Positions 20,105 through 31,513 of a stretch of DNA of 64,000 nt are shown piece by piece. The stretch comes from Zychaea mexicana (lineage: Eukaryota; Mucoromycota; Mucoromycetes; Mucorales; Lichtheimiaceae), in NCBI RefSeq assembly GCF_025766255.1, contig NW_026516762.1, positions 107,766 to 171,765 of the forward strand. Direction: 5' to 3'. Under the pieces are notes generated by a model. The model worked only from the letters and a program-made list of their open reading frames with translations. It made no database searches and was not told the origin of the DNA. Each line of letters starts with the position of its first letter. Positions within the stretch are counted from its first letter, which is position 1. A program made the translations under genes and the position numbers.

Positions 20105-22076
20105 CGGATGCACGTAAGCCGCCGCTACTGGTGGGTTGTGATGCCTCTAGCTTGTGCTGAGACGCGGTGGATGACTGTTTGTTGTCGAAATGTGCCCATG
20201 GCTGATCGGTAATTTGAAAGGGAAAAGAGCAAGTCATTGTTGTTGTTAACGGATGACAGTGCGTTTCGATCCCGTTGGCGTTGGAACGCAGATGCAAGAT
20301 CATCATGTGTCTGGATTTTAGTTGTAGATGACGACTAATTTTGGCGATGATCAAATAGCTCCTTGGCTGTGATGGTTCGTTGTTGTTGTTGTTGTTGTTG
20401 TGGTGGTGGTGGTGTCGGTGGTTTTGAAGGTGAAAGTGGAGAGAGTCGTTTTGGTGTCCGCAAGGGTCGTAAAGCATTGTCGTTGGATGCACGTAAGCCG
20501 CCGCTACTGGTGGGTTGTGATGCCTCTAGCTTGTGCTGAGACGCGGTGGATGACTGTTTGTTGTCGAAATGTGCCCATGGCTGATCGGTAATTTGAAAGG
20601 GAAAAGAGCAAGTCATTGTTGTTGTTAACGGATGACAGTGCGTTTCGATCCCGTTGGCGTTGGAACGCAGATGCAAGATCATCATGTGTCTGGATTTTAG
20701 TTGCAGATGACGACTGCTTTTGGCGATGATCAAATAGCTCCTTGGCTGTGATGGTTCGTTGTTGTTGTTGTTGTTGTGGTGGTGGTGGTGGTATCGGTGG
20801 TTTTGAAGGTGAAAGTGGAGAGAGTCGTTTTGGTGTCCGCAAGGGTCGTAAAGCATTGTCGTTGGATGCACGTAAGCCGCCGCTACTGGTGGGTTGTGAT
20901 GCTTCTGGCTTGTGCTGGGACGCGGTGGATGACTGTTTGTTGTCGAAATGTGCCCATGGCTGATCGGCAATTTGAAAGGGAAAAGAGCAAGTCAATTTGA
21001 TGTGAAAATTAAACTTTAAATAAGGGGGGGGGGTTAGGGAAACGTACCGGTATATTCTCTTTGTTACTGAGACTGTAGTCATGAGTTTGCTGTGGGTTTA
21101 GAGTTCGTCGTTTGTTGGTTCTTGCATCGGGTATCTGACAATCAGTCTTACGTTTCGTGCCGATCGTTTTTAAGGGCATTGAGATGGTGCTTTTGTTGTT
21201 GTCGTTGGATGCACGTAAGCCGCCGCTACTGGTGGGTTGTGATGCCTCTGGCTTGTGCTGGGACGCGGTGGATGACTGTTTGTTGTCGAAATGTGCCCAT
21301 GGCTGATCGGTAATTTGAAAGGGAAAAGAGCAAGTCAATTTGATGTGAAAATTAAACTTTAAATAAGGGGGGGGGTTAGGGAAACGTACCGGTATATTCT
21401 CTTTGTTACTGAGACTGTAGTCATGAGTTTGCTGTGGGTTTAGAGTTCGTCGTTTGTTGGTTCTTGCATCGGGTATCTGACAATCAGTCTTACGTTTCGT
21501 GCCGATCGTTTTTAAGGGCATTGAGATGGTGCTTTTGTTGTTGTCGTTGGATGCACGTAAGCCGCCGCTACTGGTGGGTTGTGATGCCTCTGGCTTGTGC
21601 TGGGACGCGGTGGATGACTGTTTGTTGTCGAAATGTGCCCATGGCTGATCGGTAATTTGAAAGGGAAAAGAGCAAGTCAATTTGATGTGAAAATTAAACT
21701 TTAAATAAAGGCGGGGGGTTAGGGAAACGTACCGGTATATTCTCTTTGTTACTGAGACTGTGGTCAAGAGTTTGCTGTGGGTTTAGAGTTCGTCGTTTGT
21801 TGGTCCTTGCTTCGGGTATCTGACAATCAGTCTTACGTTTCGTGCCGATCGTTTTTAAGGGCATTGAGATGGTGCTTTTGTTGTTGTCGTTGGATGCACG
21901 TAAGCCGCCGCTACTGGTGGGTTGTGATGCTTCTGGCTTGTGCTGGGACGCGGTGAATGACTGTTTGTTGTCGAAATGTGCCCATGGCTGATCGGTAATT
22001 TGAAAGGGAAAAGAGCAAGTCAATTTGATGTGAAAATTAAACTTTAAATAAGGGGGGGGGGTTAGGGAAACGTACC
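20105..22076 (-). repeat. Tandem duplication of an EXO1 exon-intron unit, six copies
   Basis: The motif TGTGCCCATGGCTGATCGG recurs at 20191, 20570, 20949, 21292, 21634 and 21977 (plus-strand coordinates), giving spacings of 379, 379, 343, 342 and 343. The four right-hand copies are type B units. Each is a 255-nt, phase-0/0 exon plus an ~87-nt intron with a poly-C run in its body. The last full frame switches to type A units of 379 bp, carrying a poly-Pro/poly-Gln tract and no intron. The two leftmost copies lie beyond the EXO1 stop codon at 20504, and the last is cut off at about 20105 where WASP sequence begins. Copies are nearly identical, so the amplification is recent. Confidence 0.9.
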
Positions 22077-23568
22077 GGTATATTCTCTTTGTTACTGAGA
22101 CTGTGGTCAAGAGTTTGCTGTGGGTTGGCGCCAGATGATGCAGTGGTGTTGTTGCCCAGATAATCCAGCTTGTCCGGTTGGACATCGGCGGGAGGGGTAT
22201 GTAGTGTGATGCGTCGCTTTACATTGTCGTCGTACACGTACTGGTAGAGGAACGCGTTGTCGGCTCGCTTAAAGAGATGCTCATAGTCAGGAACCTGTTT
22301 CATTTTCCCCTGGAAGCGAAGATGGCGCAACACCTAAGCAAGGCGAGTGAGTACATGGCCGTACATGTGCCTTATTTTTAAACTAGATTGCCAGTCTTAC
22401 CGCATCGGTGGTTCTATACTTTTTCAGTAGCTTGTGGGCGCTCTTCAGACCAATGCCAGGCAGCGAGGCGAGGTAATCGCATCCTGAAAGAATGCACATG
22501 TGTCGGATTCTGGTCTGGTCCCACCCTTGGAGGTCAATCTCCTTTGCTGCCGACAGGTTTCCTTGCTGGATGCGGATGCCCTCGCCGTACTGGTTCATCT
22601 TGAAGAGCACCGTGTGACAGCCAAAGACAAGCAGGTCTGAGTTTTCGGTGATCACTGCGTCGACTTTGTTGGTGTTGATGAGGTGCGTGAGCTGAGCATC
22701 GGCTTCGTAGGGCGCAACGATGTGCTTGATCTTTTTGGCATTCAACGCCTAAGTTAGAGGTAGATGGGATAAAGGAACGGTTGGGATTCACTCTTTTTTT
22801 TTTCTTCTGGGAGGTTTAAGGGGTGGAGAGAGAAGAGGGGGGGTTGTGGGCTTGTTGAAATTATATATACAAAGCTGTAGTATTACCTTGACAACTTGCT
22901 GAATCATGTGTGGTGTTACATGGATGGAGTGCTGGAAACATTCCGTTGCTTCTCGCTGCTTGCCTTGCTTCAGTAGTTCTTTGCCCTTGGCCAGTGCTTC
23001 TGTTCGACGTCTGTGGGTTGATATCGATACGAAAGAAAGAGAGAGAAAGCAAGAGTATGTAAAAAAGTAATAAAGTATGACCAAAGTAGGTTAAATATAT
23101 GCGCGCTCTACTGCAAACCCCGTTTCTTCTGGTTCTTTTGATGTTACCGGCGTCTCTCCTCAACCGTCGCGCCTTTGATCGGCAGTGCTTGGCCGTCAAA
23201 CACAATGTATGGGACCACCTTGTAGAACTCCAGCAGACTCACTAGCCACATAAAGTAGTCGATGTATCTAGTGGCGTGAACACACATGCAATCAGTAACC
23301 CTATCTATTGAGTGGCGTAGGAGCAGAAGGAGGAAGAGGAAGGGAATGGCGGTGACGGTTGTTGGAAGCTGTGTGTGGCTCAAAAGAAAAACACAACGGA
23401 TACTTACTTTGTCGTTGCTTCTTCTAACGCAAGTTCCATTGAGCAGGAGAACGCACCCTTGTGTAGCCACACGTTGCCATCGACAGCCACTACCTTGCCG
23501 GCGTATTCTTTAATGTGCATTGGCTCATGCACAGATTTGACAGTTTGTATGAAATCCGGAATACCCAT
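20504..23568 (-). CDS. EXO1: Exonuclease 1 (Rad2/XPG-family 5'-3' exonuclease)
   Basis: Nine exons in transcription order: 23568-23408, 23267-23148, 23010-22887, 22748-22401, 22333-22076, 21987-21733, 21644-21390, 21302-21048 and 20959-20504. All junctions close in phase, giving 743 residues. EXO1 resects 5' ends and acts in mismatch repair and recombination. The N-terminal XPG domain starts MGIPDFIQTVKSVHEP with Asp30 (VAVDGNVW) and Asp78 (VFDGQ), in human EXO1 register. The internal domain has PYEADAQL and TENSDLLVFG. The helix-hairpin-helix is SGCDYLASLPGIGLKSAHKLL. The catalytic half is complete. The C-terminal half is unusual: one 85-residue exon (PWAHFDNKQSS to SNKENIP) is present three times in frame, and its first 35 residues begin the terminal exon too. 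The last exon ends in a Pro/Gln-rich tract and a tail not seen in other EXO1 proteins. Confidence 0.9.
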
Positions 23569-23679
23569 TGTTCAATTGTGTTGAAGAGGAAACAGTTCAG
23601 GTTGTGGAGTAGCGTGGAGATGGGGATGGGGAAGGAGTTGTTAATAAACGTGGACAAGAGGGAAGAGGGGCGCGTATAT
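23569..23679. promoter_or_regulatory. Short EXO1 promoter gap
   Basis: Only about 110 bases separate the EXO1 start codon from interspersed element copy 2. The element therefore sits inside or against the natural EXO1 promoter and may influence its expression. Confidence 0.4.
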
Positions 23680-25016
23680 TGAGGAAGCAACACGCTGCGG
23701 AAAATGGGTGTCTTTTTATGGGCAAAAGTTCATTTCCAAAAAGAACGCTGGCCTGGACCCCTGCGGGTTCCAGGGTCCGCGTACAAAAAACCTAAAACTG
23801 GCAAAGATAAGCTCCGTGCTCAACAAAGCGCAGAACAATGACAGACGACAGTAACACGATCACAACGCGCTTTATCACACTTTGGTACCGTTTTTCATCT
23901 TTTTCATTTTCATTTTTTCTTTTACTTTCTGTGTTCGCGTAGTTCAGTTCGCGAAAATGATGGAAAGGAAAGAAATTTGTTGGGAGGGCATGCACCCCAG
24001 CAACAACGGCGCTTAAGGCAAGCTGTTCTAGGCCGAGAGAACCGGTTTAATGGTATCATATGTTTCGCTTGCCACGCCCCTTTCAACCCCTTGATTAACC
24101 GAGAACAAGGTCGGCACAACTTTCATGTGCTCAAAAGCAAGGCTAAGATTATGCATGCTTGACTCTCGTACGAGCCGACCATCCTCATTTTTGTTTTTTT
24201 CCCACATACATCATACATCACCCACACATACGCCGACCACGTCTGATTGACTTTGAATCGCTACTGCTAAGGGAGGTGGATGATAAAATGAGCAAACCAA
24301 ACAACAGTATCAACCTGAAGAAGCAGCCTGTTTGGATAATAGTAGCTCTAGGATGACGCGCATACTATGCTGAAAACAGCCATGCTGCTCCATATTCTGC
24401 TCTTGACAATCTATTTTAAGCTGCCCACATCCATCATTGCGGGCTTGGAGGATCGGTAATCGCTGATTGCCGTAGGCATATACTCGTGTAAGAGAGCGGT
24501 TTTTATTTTCGCTACACACGCCACCACAGTTGATACGACAATGGCCGAGACTTTCTACAATGTCTCACTGATCCCATGAAGACGCTGGCTGCGGCGTTCA
24601 GCACATGTTTACTCCAAACAAAACCCAAACAAACAATTTATTGTTCAATATAAACAACATTGACCCGAATCCTGTACAGAGACCCTTTGATCATTGGCTT
24701 GGCCTTTGCGCTATCCCAATCTAATACACGCCCAGTCATCCTGCTGATGAGATATCACTAACTGCTATCATCCCCCGTCCCCCTACGTTCCAGATACTTT
24801 TCCTTTCATGCATTTCTATTTACCAATGTAACTAGTAGTGACAAGACACCCATTCTAAGTGCATCATCAGCCGTAAATAATCATCAAGAGCTCACAAACG
24901 ACGTCATATCACGTCAGCCCATTCGGGTTATAGCCGTTTATTGCTCTACAGATGTTGTTTACATGAACTGGATCATTCGAGTATAATGTTTCCGTGCTTT
25001 ATGGTGGATACTGTCT
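23680..25016. mobile_element. Interspersed element, copy 2
   Basis: It starts TGAGGAAGCAACACGCTGCG like copy 1. It matches copy 1 over the first ~285 bases and again from about 24290 (GAGCAAACCAAACAAC) to about 25013 (TTTATGGTGGATACT). The central ~320 bases (23966-24287) are unrelated to the centre of copy 1. Matches at the right arm exceed 90% by eye, with small indels. No coding capacity is evident. Confidence 0.7.
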
Positions 25017-25276
25017 AGTCCCTTTGAAACCTTTGACCGGTCTTTCTTTTCCATCCACAAATCGATAGCTTATGCCTGGCAAAAGAAAGGATCTTTCCAA
25101 TCAATCGGCATCAATACAAGCAAGAAAACAACGCGCCATATCGAGCGACATTTAATGCAAGTTACGAGTTTGCATCTGCACTTTTATACTAACGGTAACT
25201 GTCAAAACCTGCTCAAATCAATTCTAATAGACACAATTGTAATAGCGGCTCGAAATGAAGTTGGATTCTACGCGTG

Positions 25277-28010
25277 ATGGATATCAGCGACGATGTATGC
25301 GTGAAATTGGCTCGGATCATCGGCAATGTGGATGCAGATATCGAGCTTCTGGTACTCGGAAAAAACATGTGCCCCCTTGGACGATCTTTGGTGCCCATGC
25401 TGGAGGTAGGAGCGATTTTGATGTCTATCGTTTTAAATAATTCTACATTTAAGCTGATATTTGTGAATAGAAAGAAGCAGATTCTATCATTGCTTATGGT
25501 TTCGAATTGAAGCCGATGTCATTTTTTATGTTCTGATATGTCTAATAAATCGCACACACTTATAATCTGCAAGAATCACTTGAAATATTCTAGCATTAAA
25601 CGGGAAATATCAAGTCAATTGTATCCATGCAATCAGGAGCAATCAGACCAGTAAACGTGTCAAAAAACCCAATGGATAATGTCATTTGTCCATCCAAACC
25701 CTGCCTAAACCACCCCCTTTAGCATCTCCAACTTCTTCGACATCGAGTTTCTCAAACGTATGTACCTTGTCTGCCTGGTTGCTTCATTGCTGTAGCTAGC
25801 CAGGGCCGGCGCCACCAGTCTTGTAGCATGAGCAGAAAGCTAATGCAATGTATTTTTCCGCAAGCGTATATGCAAAAACCAATCAAGACATTATCCTCCT
25901 GTTTTGACCAGGAGTGAACATTAAGCATAGCCTTTATTGCAATATATTGCAGCGGCGGCCTTCCTTTTGACAAATCCCACTGGAGGGTCGTTTTGCAGAC
26001 TGATGTTGTCAAAAAGTCATGATTCCTCCTCAGCAACTCGCGGAGTCTTGTCAAACACACGAGACAGTGTCTTTAAAAAACTCTTAATCTTGGATGGTAT
26101 AGCACCTCCGAGCGAATACAGAAATTGCTGGGGTAAAGTCCTTAACTAACGCATTGCTCGTCATAAAATCTAACATCTTCTCTGTCTCGAAATATTTGTA
26201 GTAAGCTTCAAGTCTTTTCACAGCTTGACCTTGCGCTTGCTGGATCCGTCACACCGGGTATGCCACTCGGCGAGTGTCGACTCCATGCCATTCTCTAAAT
26301 AGGACCTCTCTGTTCTTCGCTCTTTGACGTGATTTGAAGTAGATGCATAATTCCAGATAGCCTCACACTTGCACGAAGGGGTTTTTAACGACCTGTGGAC
26401 ATTGTTTACTGTTGTTGCGATGGTAAACAAATGTGTGTGAAAATCAAGGGGCTGTTTCATACCAACTCCCGCTGCCGTGGTGCCTTCTAAAGAGACCCCG
26501 ATTAAGGGTCTTGGTTGTGTAAAACGCGCTACTTGTTCTTGCTCTTTTCCCGGTCGTTATATTCGTCATGCGTACTAATAAAGTACGTTGCAACCTCGTT
26601 CATTGATCGTGTTGACTTGTCACAATTCCCACTAATGATTTTATATATCTGTCATCTGGAATTATTTAGGAGCTTAATCTAGCCATTCTCGAGACGCTCA
26701 ACAGCTTGGCAGAAAACATACGGACGTTAACGCATAGGTTCAGTCCTCAGACCAACATATCTGTCGATACACCAGCGGAACGAACCGCGATACGAAAGCT
26801 CAAAGACCCAAATGCACCCCGCATACCACGTAACGCTTTCACGTTTTTTGTCGAAGAGCTCGGTAAGGATATGCGCAAGAAAAACAAATCGATCAACCAG
26901 AGACAGGTCATAGCCGAAGCTGGAAGAGCTTGGCAAAAAATGGATGACAAAGAAAAGGCAGTATGTACTTTTGGTTTTTTCGACATTGTTGATGGGTGCG
27001 TGGCGGCATGTGCAACATGTTGGGTGTTTTCATCTTTCTTGTAAGACAGTTGTAAGTTAACATATCAATGCGTATATTGTTTTTAGCCCTATGCTAAGCT
27101 GTTTAGGAGGGACAGAATGCGTTACTTTGCTGAATTAGAGGCGTACAAGTCGCAGAAACAAAAGGCAGAATCTAATCAGGAGGAGGAGCAAATGGAAAGT
27201 GAAGAAAATAGTCAAGAAGAAAGCGGAACGGAAGCAGTCCAATGGCCAAATAAGAACGAACGTGCCATCAACCGATCACCTTCCAAAAAGAATCCTAGCG
27301 AGGATGAAGACCACGAGTCTGTAAATACTTTCGACAATGAAGAAGACCAAGACGAACTAAATCAAGAAGAATTCGACGAAGAAAGACAAGAAAAACTGAA
27401 TAAGGATGAGCTATATAAGGATGAACTGGATCAAGATGAACTGGACCAAGATGAACTGGACCAAGAAGAAGAAGACCCTGAAAAATGGCGATACAATGAC
27501 AGCGAGGACAGCGGTGATGAAAACTTGCTGCATGAGTCTCATGACGACGACAATGATAATGGTGGCGAGGAAGCATCAAACAAGCCAATCAAAACATTAT
27601 CAACAGATGAGGAAGCGGCGAAGGAGATAGTTCAAAAGCCCAACGGAAACAGAGCAGCCGACGACACAATCAGGCAAATACCCAGTGACAGAGGCAGTGA
27701 CACGGATGAAGAAGAGGGTGAACCCTCATCCACCGTCAAAGGCGATGGTAGTGGCATGGAAGGAGGTTCCCACTCGGCCAAAACCAGCAAAGGCAGCGAT
27801 ATCGAAGAAGAAATTGAGGGCTCCTGGGACGATGCCAACGGCCAATTGACAGACCTCAAGAAGACGAACGACAAAGCAACAACCGCCAATCCCACAGATG
27901 AAGGAGCGCAATGGCCGGTAAAGAAGTTGAAGAAGAGGAAACTTAAGAACAGGAACAATAATAAGCATAAGAAGCTTGGAATTACAAAGCGTAAGCTGGT
28001 GACAAGTTGA
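25277..28010 (+). CDS. HMG-box protein with long acidic C-terminal region
   Basis: Exons 25277-25405, 26670-26960 and 27087-28010 are in phase and give 447 residues. Exons 2 and 3 are firm. They encode an HMG box (DPNAPRIPRNAFTFFVEEL to KMDDKEKA, then PYAKLFRRDRMRYFAELEAY across intron 2), the DNA-bending fold of high-mobility-group and NHP6/HMO-type proteins. After it comes a long Glu/Asp/Lys-rich, low-complexity tail with a short repeat of DELDQ units, ending in a basic KKLKKRKLKNRNNN segment that looks like a nuclear localisation signal. Exon 1 (MDISDDVCVKLARIIGNVDAD) is joined through a 1.26-kb intron, far longer than others here, so it is less certain. An alternative exon after 25469 would end quickly. 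The role is probably chromatin architecture. Confidence 0.72.
25406..26669. other. Unusually long intron or insertion inside the HMG-box gene
   Basis: The donor after CTGGAG at 25406 and the acceptor TTATTTAG ending 26669 bound 1.26 kb. Minus-strand open frames at 26218-26460 (CKCEAIWNYASTSNHVKER) and 25752-26060 look like decayed coding sequence and not like intron. I could not assign a family. A degraded transposon or gene fragment inserted into an ordinary short intron is the simplest reading. The first ~64 nt (to the AG at 25469) could be the original intron. Confidence 0.4.
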
Positions 28011-28650
28011 TTGCGCGTTTCTTCCTCCTCAACATGACGCAACAACACATTTGACCTGTGCTTACCTTTACAAAGACATATTACCCAACTAATGCAAGAT
28101 TGACGATAAGTTCTAGCTTCCGTTACATATTTTCATCGATCTATATCTATACTTTCTTACTTCTTCAAATAAAGTATATGTATACCATTCGTACTTCAGA
28201 AGATTATAACTCTTCTAATTTCAGTCGATAAAACAAATTATACTTCTTTCTCCGAATCCTTACTGTAGTCTCTGGCTACGGCTGATGTTGAAGACTGTAG
28301 TGCTATCACACTTGATGACAGCTACACTAGTGTGAGCGCTGTGTTAACTCTGAAGATAAGCAGTGCTCGTTGTCCTCGTCAATCACTCTAATCTGATATC
28401 TAGTAATAGTTAATAGAAACATTATCGACCAAGAGCTTATTTCGCGAATACAGGCAAATATGATATAGTTATAGATCGATGGTGAAATCGCCCTCATGCA
28501 AACATCATTACATACTTTTATTTTCATCACATGTTGGCCCGACTACATACCACTACGAGCCTTTTGATTAACATGTATCTTTTTTTTACACACACAAAAA
28601 AAAAAGGTCAACTTCTATATTCCTCAACTATTTCTAATTAATTACCTATA
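28011..28650. other. Intergenic gap, 3' sides of HMG-box gene and UGT relic
   Basis: AT-rich, no coding signal. The two flanking genes converge here. An A-rich run is at 28594-28605. Confidence 0.4.
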
Positions 28651-31513
28651 CTACAGTTGCTTTATTTTATTTTGGCGTAGTTGTTGAGATGGTAATATTT
28701 TCAATGCAGAGAAATAATGTTTCATCAATCTATGATACATAACAGCATAAATGATCCAGCCAACTCCAATCAGAAGAGCAACGAGACAAACATATATATC
28801 CAAATCGTTTGCCTTGAAATAGGATAATTTTCGAGCAACATCAAGGCGGTGTGGCAGGACGCCGTCATCCTTGCTGGCGGTAAACAAAACTTCTTCTACC
28901 AAATCCGCTCCTCTGGCAACAGCATGTTGTGCCTGGATTTGTACTATGGCCTTATACCTGTTCACATTGCTTTGGATAATACCGTCTTTGTCTTGAATTA
29001 CGCGCCGCAAAACATCAAAAGCATTTTCAGCGTTCATATCAAGGCAGCCTCCCAATTGTTCGCGCTCAAAAAGGAATACGTGTGCAGGTTGATCCCAAAA
29101 AATGGTTTGATTACCGTACGCTTGCCGGTATAAAACGCTTCAATTAATGACATCCCGCCACCGTGTGACAGAAACGTAATAATGGCGGTGTGTTGGAGGA
29201 TAGCCAATTGTGGAGCCCAATCAAGTAATTGGCCGTCGTGGTGGTTTGCAACAGTGTGGTTGTTGGCGCTGTACATGTCATTGCCACTCGTTGTTGCCTT
29301 TGCTAAACTCCTAAGATCTTGAACTCGATACACATGCCCTGATGCCGTCATGACTGTATCCGGTAAGCCCGCAATTGATCTTCCAGTAGCCCATAGAAAT
29401 CCATCGATTAGACCATTCTCCAAAAATTGCAAAAGTTCGACTAATAGACGTGTTGCTTCTTGTGGTTTTGCGGTCGCATGTTGTCCAAACGCCACATATA
29501 GAACGCGCTCATGACAGTCGAGAAACTGTTGGATAGAAGAAGGTAGCGGATCATAGAGACCGTTCAAAATGGGGCCAATCATTTCGACCAGAGGGCCCAT
29601 TGGCCGTGCTTCTTCGATATGGTGCAAGCACCTTATAATCCACAAATTTGTAGGTAATCTTTGAATCCCTACTACTTTTTAAAGTCACCTTAAAATAAAA
29701 AAAGAAGCGGCTACTTATGTTTTTTAGACCTTTAAAAACAATATTTGTGGATTAGATTTGAGTTCTTGCTTCTTTAAAAAAAGTTATAGGCTTCTGAAGT
29801 TGGTCACTTTTGGCTGAGGGATAGCAAATTGAAACATATAGGATTATACTTAAGCAAGCGGAAATCAAGTTTAGCCTTATGGGTAAACTATTTAAGCGGT
29901 GCAAAGCCACTTACGACTAGCTACTAACTTAGGTTCATGTTTGCTTTGCCTTCTCATGCGTATTCCACACAATTTCTCCATTATACCTCGTCCTAAAGAT
30001 CAAAAGAAAGCTGCTAAAAAGCACAATTGAACAGAAATCGGTAACTTCGTCACTATAATGGAGCAATTGCAGCTGCATATGAGGAATGTGCGACAACTCC
30101 TCTGCTGGCCTTCAGAAACACCTTCCTATTGCTTTAGACTAAGCTTTTTCCCCAATAACCCCACAAAGATTCGTAGATATTACAAAAGATGGTTTTATTA
30201 TATAGAAGCATATAAGTAAAGGGAGAGGATGCCTGGGCAGAAGATGAAGAAGTGAGGATATTCATAACCAAAATTGCAAGCTCCCATCGGAAAGTAGGCA
30301 TTGATGATTAAAAACTACCATATATAGAAGCGGAATCTGAAAACTCGAAATTGAAACAAATTTCAAAATTGTGGATTATAAGGTGTGTGCACCATACCGA
30401 AAAAACCGTTTACAATTTTGAGCGAATCGCCGGTATGTTTGTCATATGTTGGTAGTGGAGGTGGTCGACGAATTCCTCCTATTGCTGCAGATTTGTAGGC
30501 AAAAAGACAAAATGAGTTTGACATAGAATCGATAACCCAAGGACATATCTTCGGTGGTCCCGTCGCCCGGTAATCTAAGGTCTTTGTTGTTATATGGAGC
30601 AAAAGCGTCTATAAAATATACGCATTATCGCTTACAGAACCATGGGTATAAATCATGAATACTGTATAGAATAGAATGTAATGATGAGGAAGTTTTAAAT
30701 TTGCTGATCTGTAGAATCGTGCAACGCTTTACCTGCTGCCCAATTGGTCATCATCGTGATAATAAACGAAGTCTTGGCGGCATGTGCAGCATCAATGCTT
30801 GGAACACAAATTGAATCGGCGAGCACAACGTCAATTGCGTGTGTAGAGATGATGCTCTGCATACTATTAAATGCTGTCCAAAACCATAATAACACACGCA
30901 TGTCAGCCATCTAACTGCAGATGTTATTCTGCCAAATAACTTGAAAATTCACTCACTCGGCTCGTAGATGTCCGTGTGTGAATTAAGCTCGAACTTGAGT
31001 CTATCCCATGTTCGTAGAAATGTCATATGCTTGGACTTTGCTTTGTCATCGATCGATTTACCGAGGGATATGACATTGAATTTGTGGAGGTATGGCTCGA
31101 CGTATCTGAGATAGGGTTCCTTAAAATATACAGATCGGTTATTCCATTCCCAAAGCAAATGGTCGGTCCTTGCTACATTAACGCGTAATGTATATATGTA
31201 TATCTTCATGACAAGAAGGTTTTTTTTATTCGGTTTAGTGCTGGTAGACATCATATTAAAGGTACTTACAGTTCCGGCATAAGTAACATTATGACCACGT
31301 AATACCAGTTCATCGAGAATTCGTATAACCCATGAAGCGTGAGAGGAGCCACCAAAGTTGCAATAAAATATTCTTGGGTGTTCGAAACGTTGGAGCACCT
31401 AGTTCGTCGTATATGCTTCGGGGGACAGTACCATCATCGCCAGCGCCAACGGTATTGCAGCTTCTATGGCTTATCGAGACGAAGAAAGCGATCAGCAATG
31501 TCGCTAACATCCT
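28651..31513 (-). pseudogene. UDP-glycosyltransferase (GT1 family), disrupted
   Basis: Coding blocks follow UGT order. A signal peptide starts at 31513 (MLATLLIAFFVSIS). Then come FYCNFGGSSHASWVIRILDEL with GHNVTYAGT, then HMTFLRTWDRLKFEL and VLADSICVPSIDAA. Near 30500 a block reads TTEDMSLGYRFYVKLI. The donor-binding region follows (GPLVEMIGPILN, VLYVAFGQHA, LLDWAPQLAILQH, FLSHGGGMSLIEA), then a C-terminal membrane anchor (CLVALLIGVGWIIYAVMY) with a basic tail. The frame breaks at a six-base poly-T run (minus strand, 29102-29097): restoring one T joins the HGGG frame to FWDQPAHVFLFEREQLGGC. Another shift occurs near 31390. A 713-bp insertion flanked by inverted repeats splits the centre. These proteins glycosylate lipids or sterols in the ER. 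As read, no full-length protein is possible, though sequencing error at the homopolymer could explain one lesion. Confidence 0.75.
29613..30401. mobile_element. Inverted-repeat-flanked insertion inside the UGT relic
   Basis: The 38-bp segments 29613-29650 and 30364-30401 are inverted copies with about 34 of 38 positions equal. Their shared core is CACCTTATAATCCACAA. The 713 bases between them have no coding capacity. They fall exactly between the UGT blocks NGFFGMV and EARPMGPLVEM, which are adjacent in intact UGTs. Either a small TIR element inserted here or a fold-back duplication of host sequence occurred. Part of the right arm is UGT coding sequence (FFGMV), which favours the fold-back model. 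Confidence 0.5.

Noticed and set aside
20335..20970. Separate genes within the EXO1 repeat array
   Set aside because: These frames are the duplicated EXO1 exon read in register or in shifted frames, with no independent start.
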